Source of the DNA: an uncultured Limnohabitans sp.
Lineage (GTDB): Bacteria > Pseudomonadota > Gammaproteobacteria > Burkholderiales > Burkholderiaceae_C
Length of the DNA stretch: 14,066 nucleotides
Reading direction: 5' to 3'
Assembly (NCBI GenBank): GCA_937928195.1
Contig: CALEYZ010000123.1
Span: 1-14,066 of the forward strand
The notes beneath the pieces were generated by a model that was not told the origin of the DNA, did not search any database, and saw only the letters and a program-made list of their open reading frames with translations. Numbering within the stretch: the first letter of the stretch is position 1; every line of letters begins with the position of its first letter. A program made the translations under genes and the position numbers. This document shows, piece by piece, positions 14,066-14,066 of this stretch.

Positions 14066-14066
14066 G

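Noticed and set aside
1..14066. Search for CRISPR arrays, tRNA or rRNA genes, insertion sequences, phage genes and attachment sites
   Set aside because: I saw no regularly spaced repeats, transposase or integrase motifs, or tRNA-like cloverleaf; inter-genic space is small and accounted for.

Overview
The window looks like chromosomal DNA of a betaproteobacterium, most likely order Burkholderiales and probably a Comamonadaceae-type genome. This rests on three things: a tripartite tricarboxylate transporter with a Bug-type periplasmic binding protein (greatly expanded in that order), the dprA / def-fmt-azlCD arrangement, and protein signatures of pgk and secF. The taxonomic call is inference; no rRNA gene is present. 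I see no insertion sequence, phage gene, CRISPR array, tRNA or rRNA. Coding density is high and most genes are on the minus strand.

Region 1 (1-6346, all minus strand) is the most accessory-looking part. In transcription order, right to left, it holds a MmgE/PrpD-family gene, tctC, tctB, tctA, a second MmgE/PrpD-family gene of another subfamily, and the 5' part of a short-chain dehydrogenase/reductase (SDR) gene that runs off the left edge. The spacing is tight: an ATGA overlap for tctC-tctB, 2 nt for tctB-tctA, 4 nt for tctA-prpD. This suggests a high-affinity carboxylate importer coupled to intracellular enzymes that act on the imported acid. The substrate cannot be read from the sequence. 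Two oddities stand out. A strong intrinsic terminator lies between the first PrpD gene and tctC. The SDR keeps its cofactor motif and Lys but lacks the Asn, Ser and Tyr of the catalytic tetrad.

Region 2 (6347-6601) is a divergent intergenic region with several short inverted repeats, a tandem hexamer repeat and a plausible -10 box for the leftward operon. Region 3 (6602-7744, plus strand) is a membrane fatty-acid desaturase with three histidine boxes. It converges on pgk (7850-9040, minus), and a near-perfect bidirectional terminator lies between them.

Region 4 (9179-11727, minus) is a compact def-fmt-azlC-azlD operon: peptide deformylase, Met-tRNA formyltransferase, and a two-subunit branched-chain amino-acid/methionine-type exporter, with gene overlaps at both azl junctions. 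Region 5 is dprA (11844-13076, plus), divergent from def. Region 6 is a complete secF (13112-14065, minus), convergent with dprA; secD would be expected just beyond the right edge. Regions 3 to 6 are mostly housekeeping. The transporter/PrpD/SDR operon is the best candidate for an undescribed pathway, but each of its families is known, so novelty would lie in the substrate and the enzyme chemistry rather than in a new system type.
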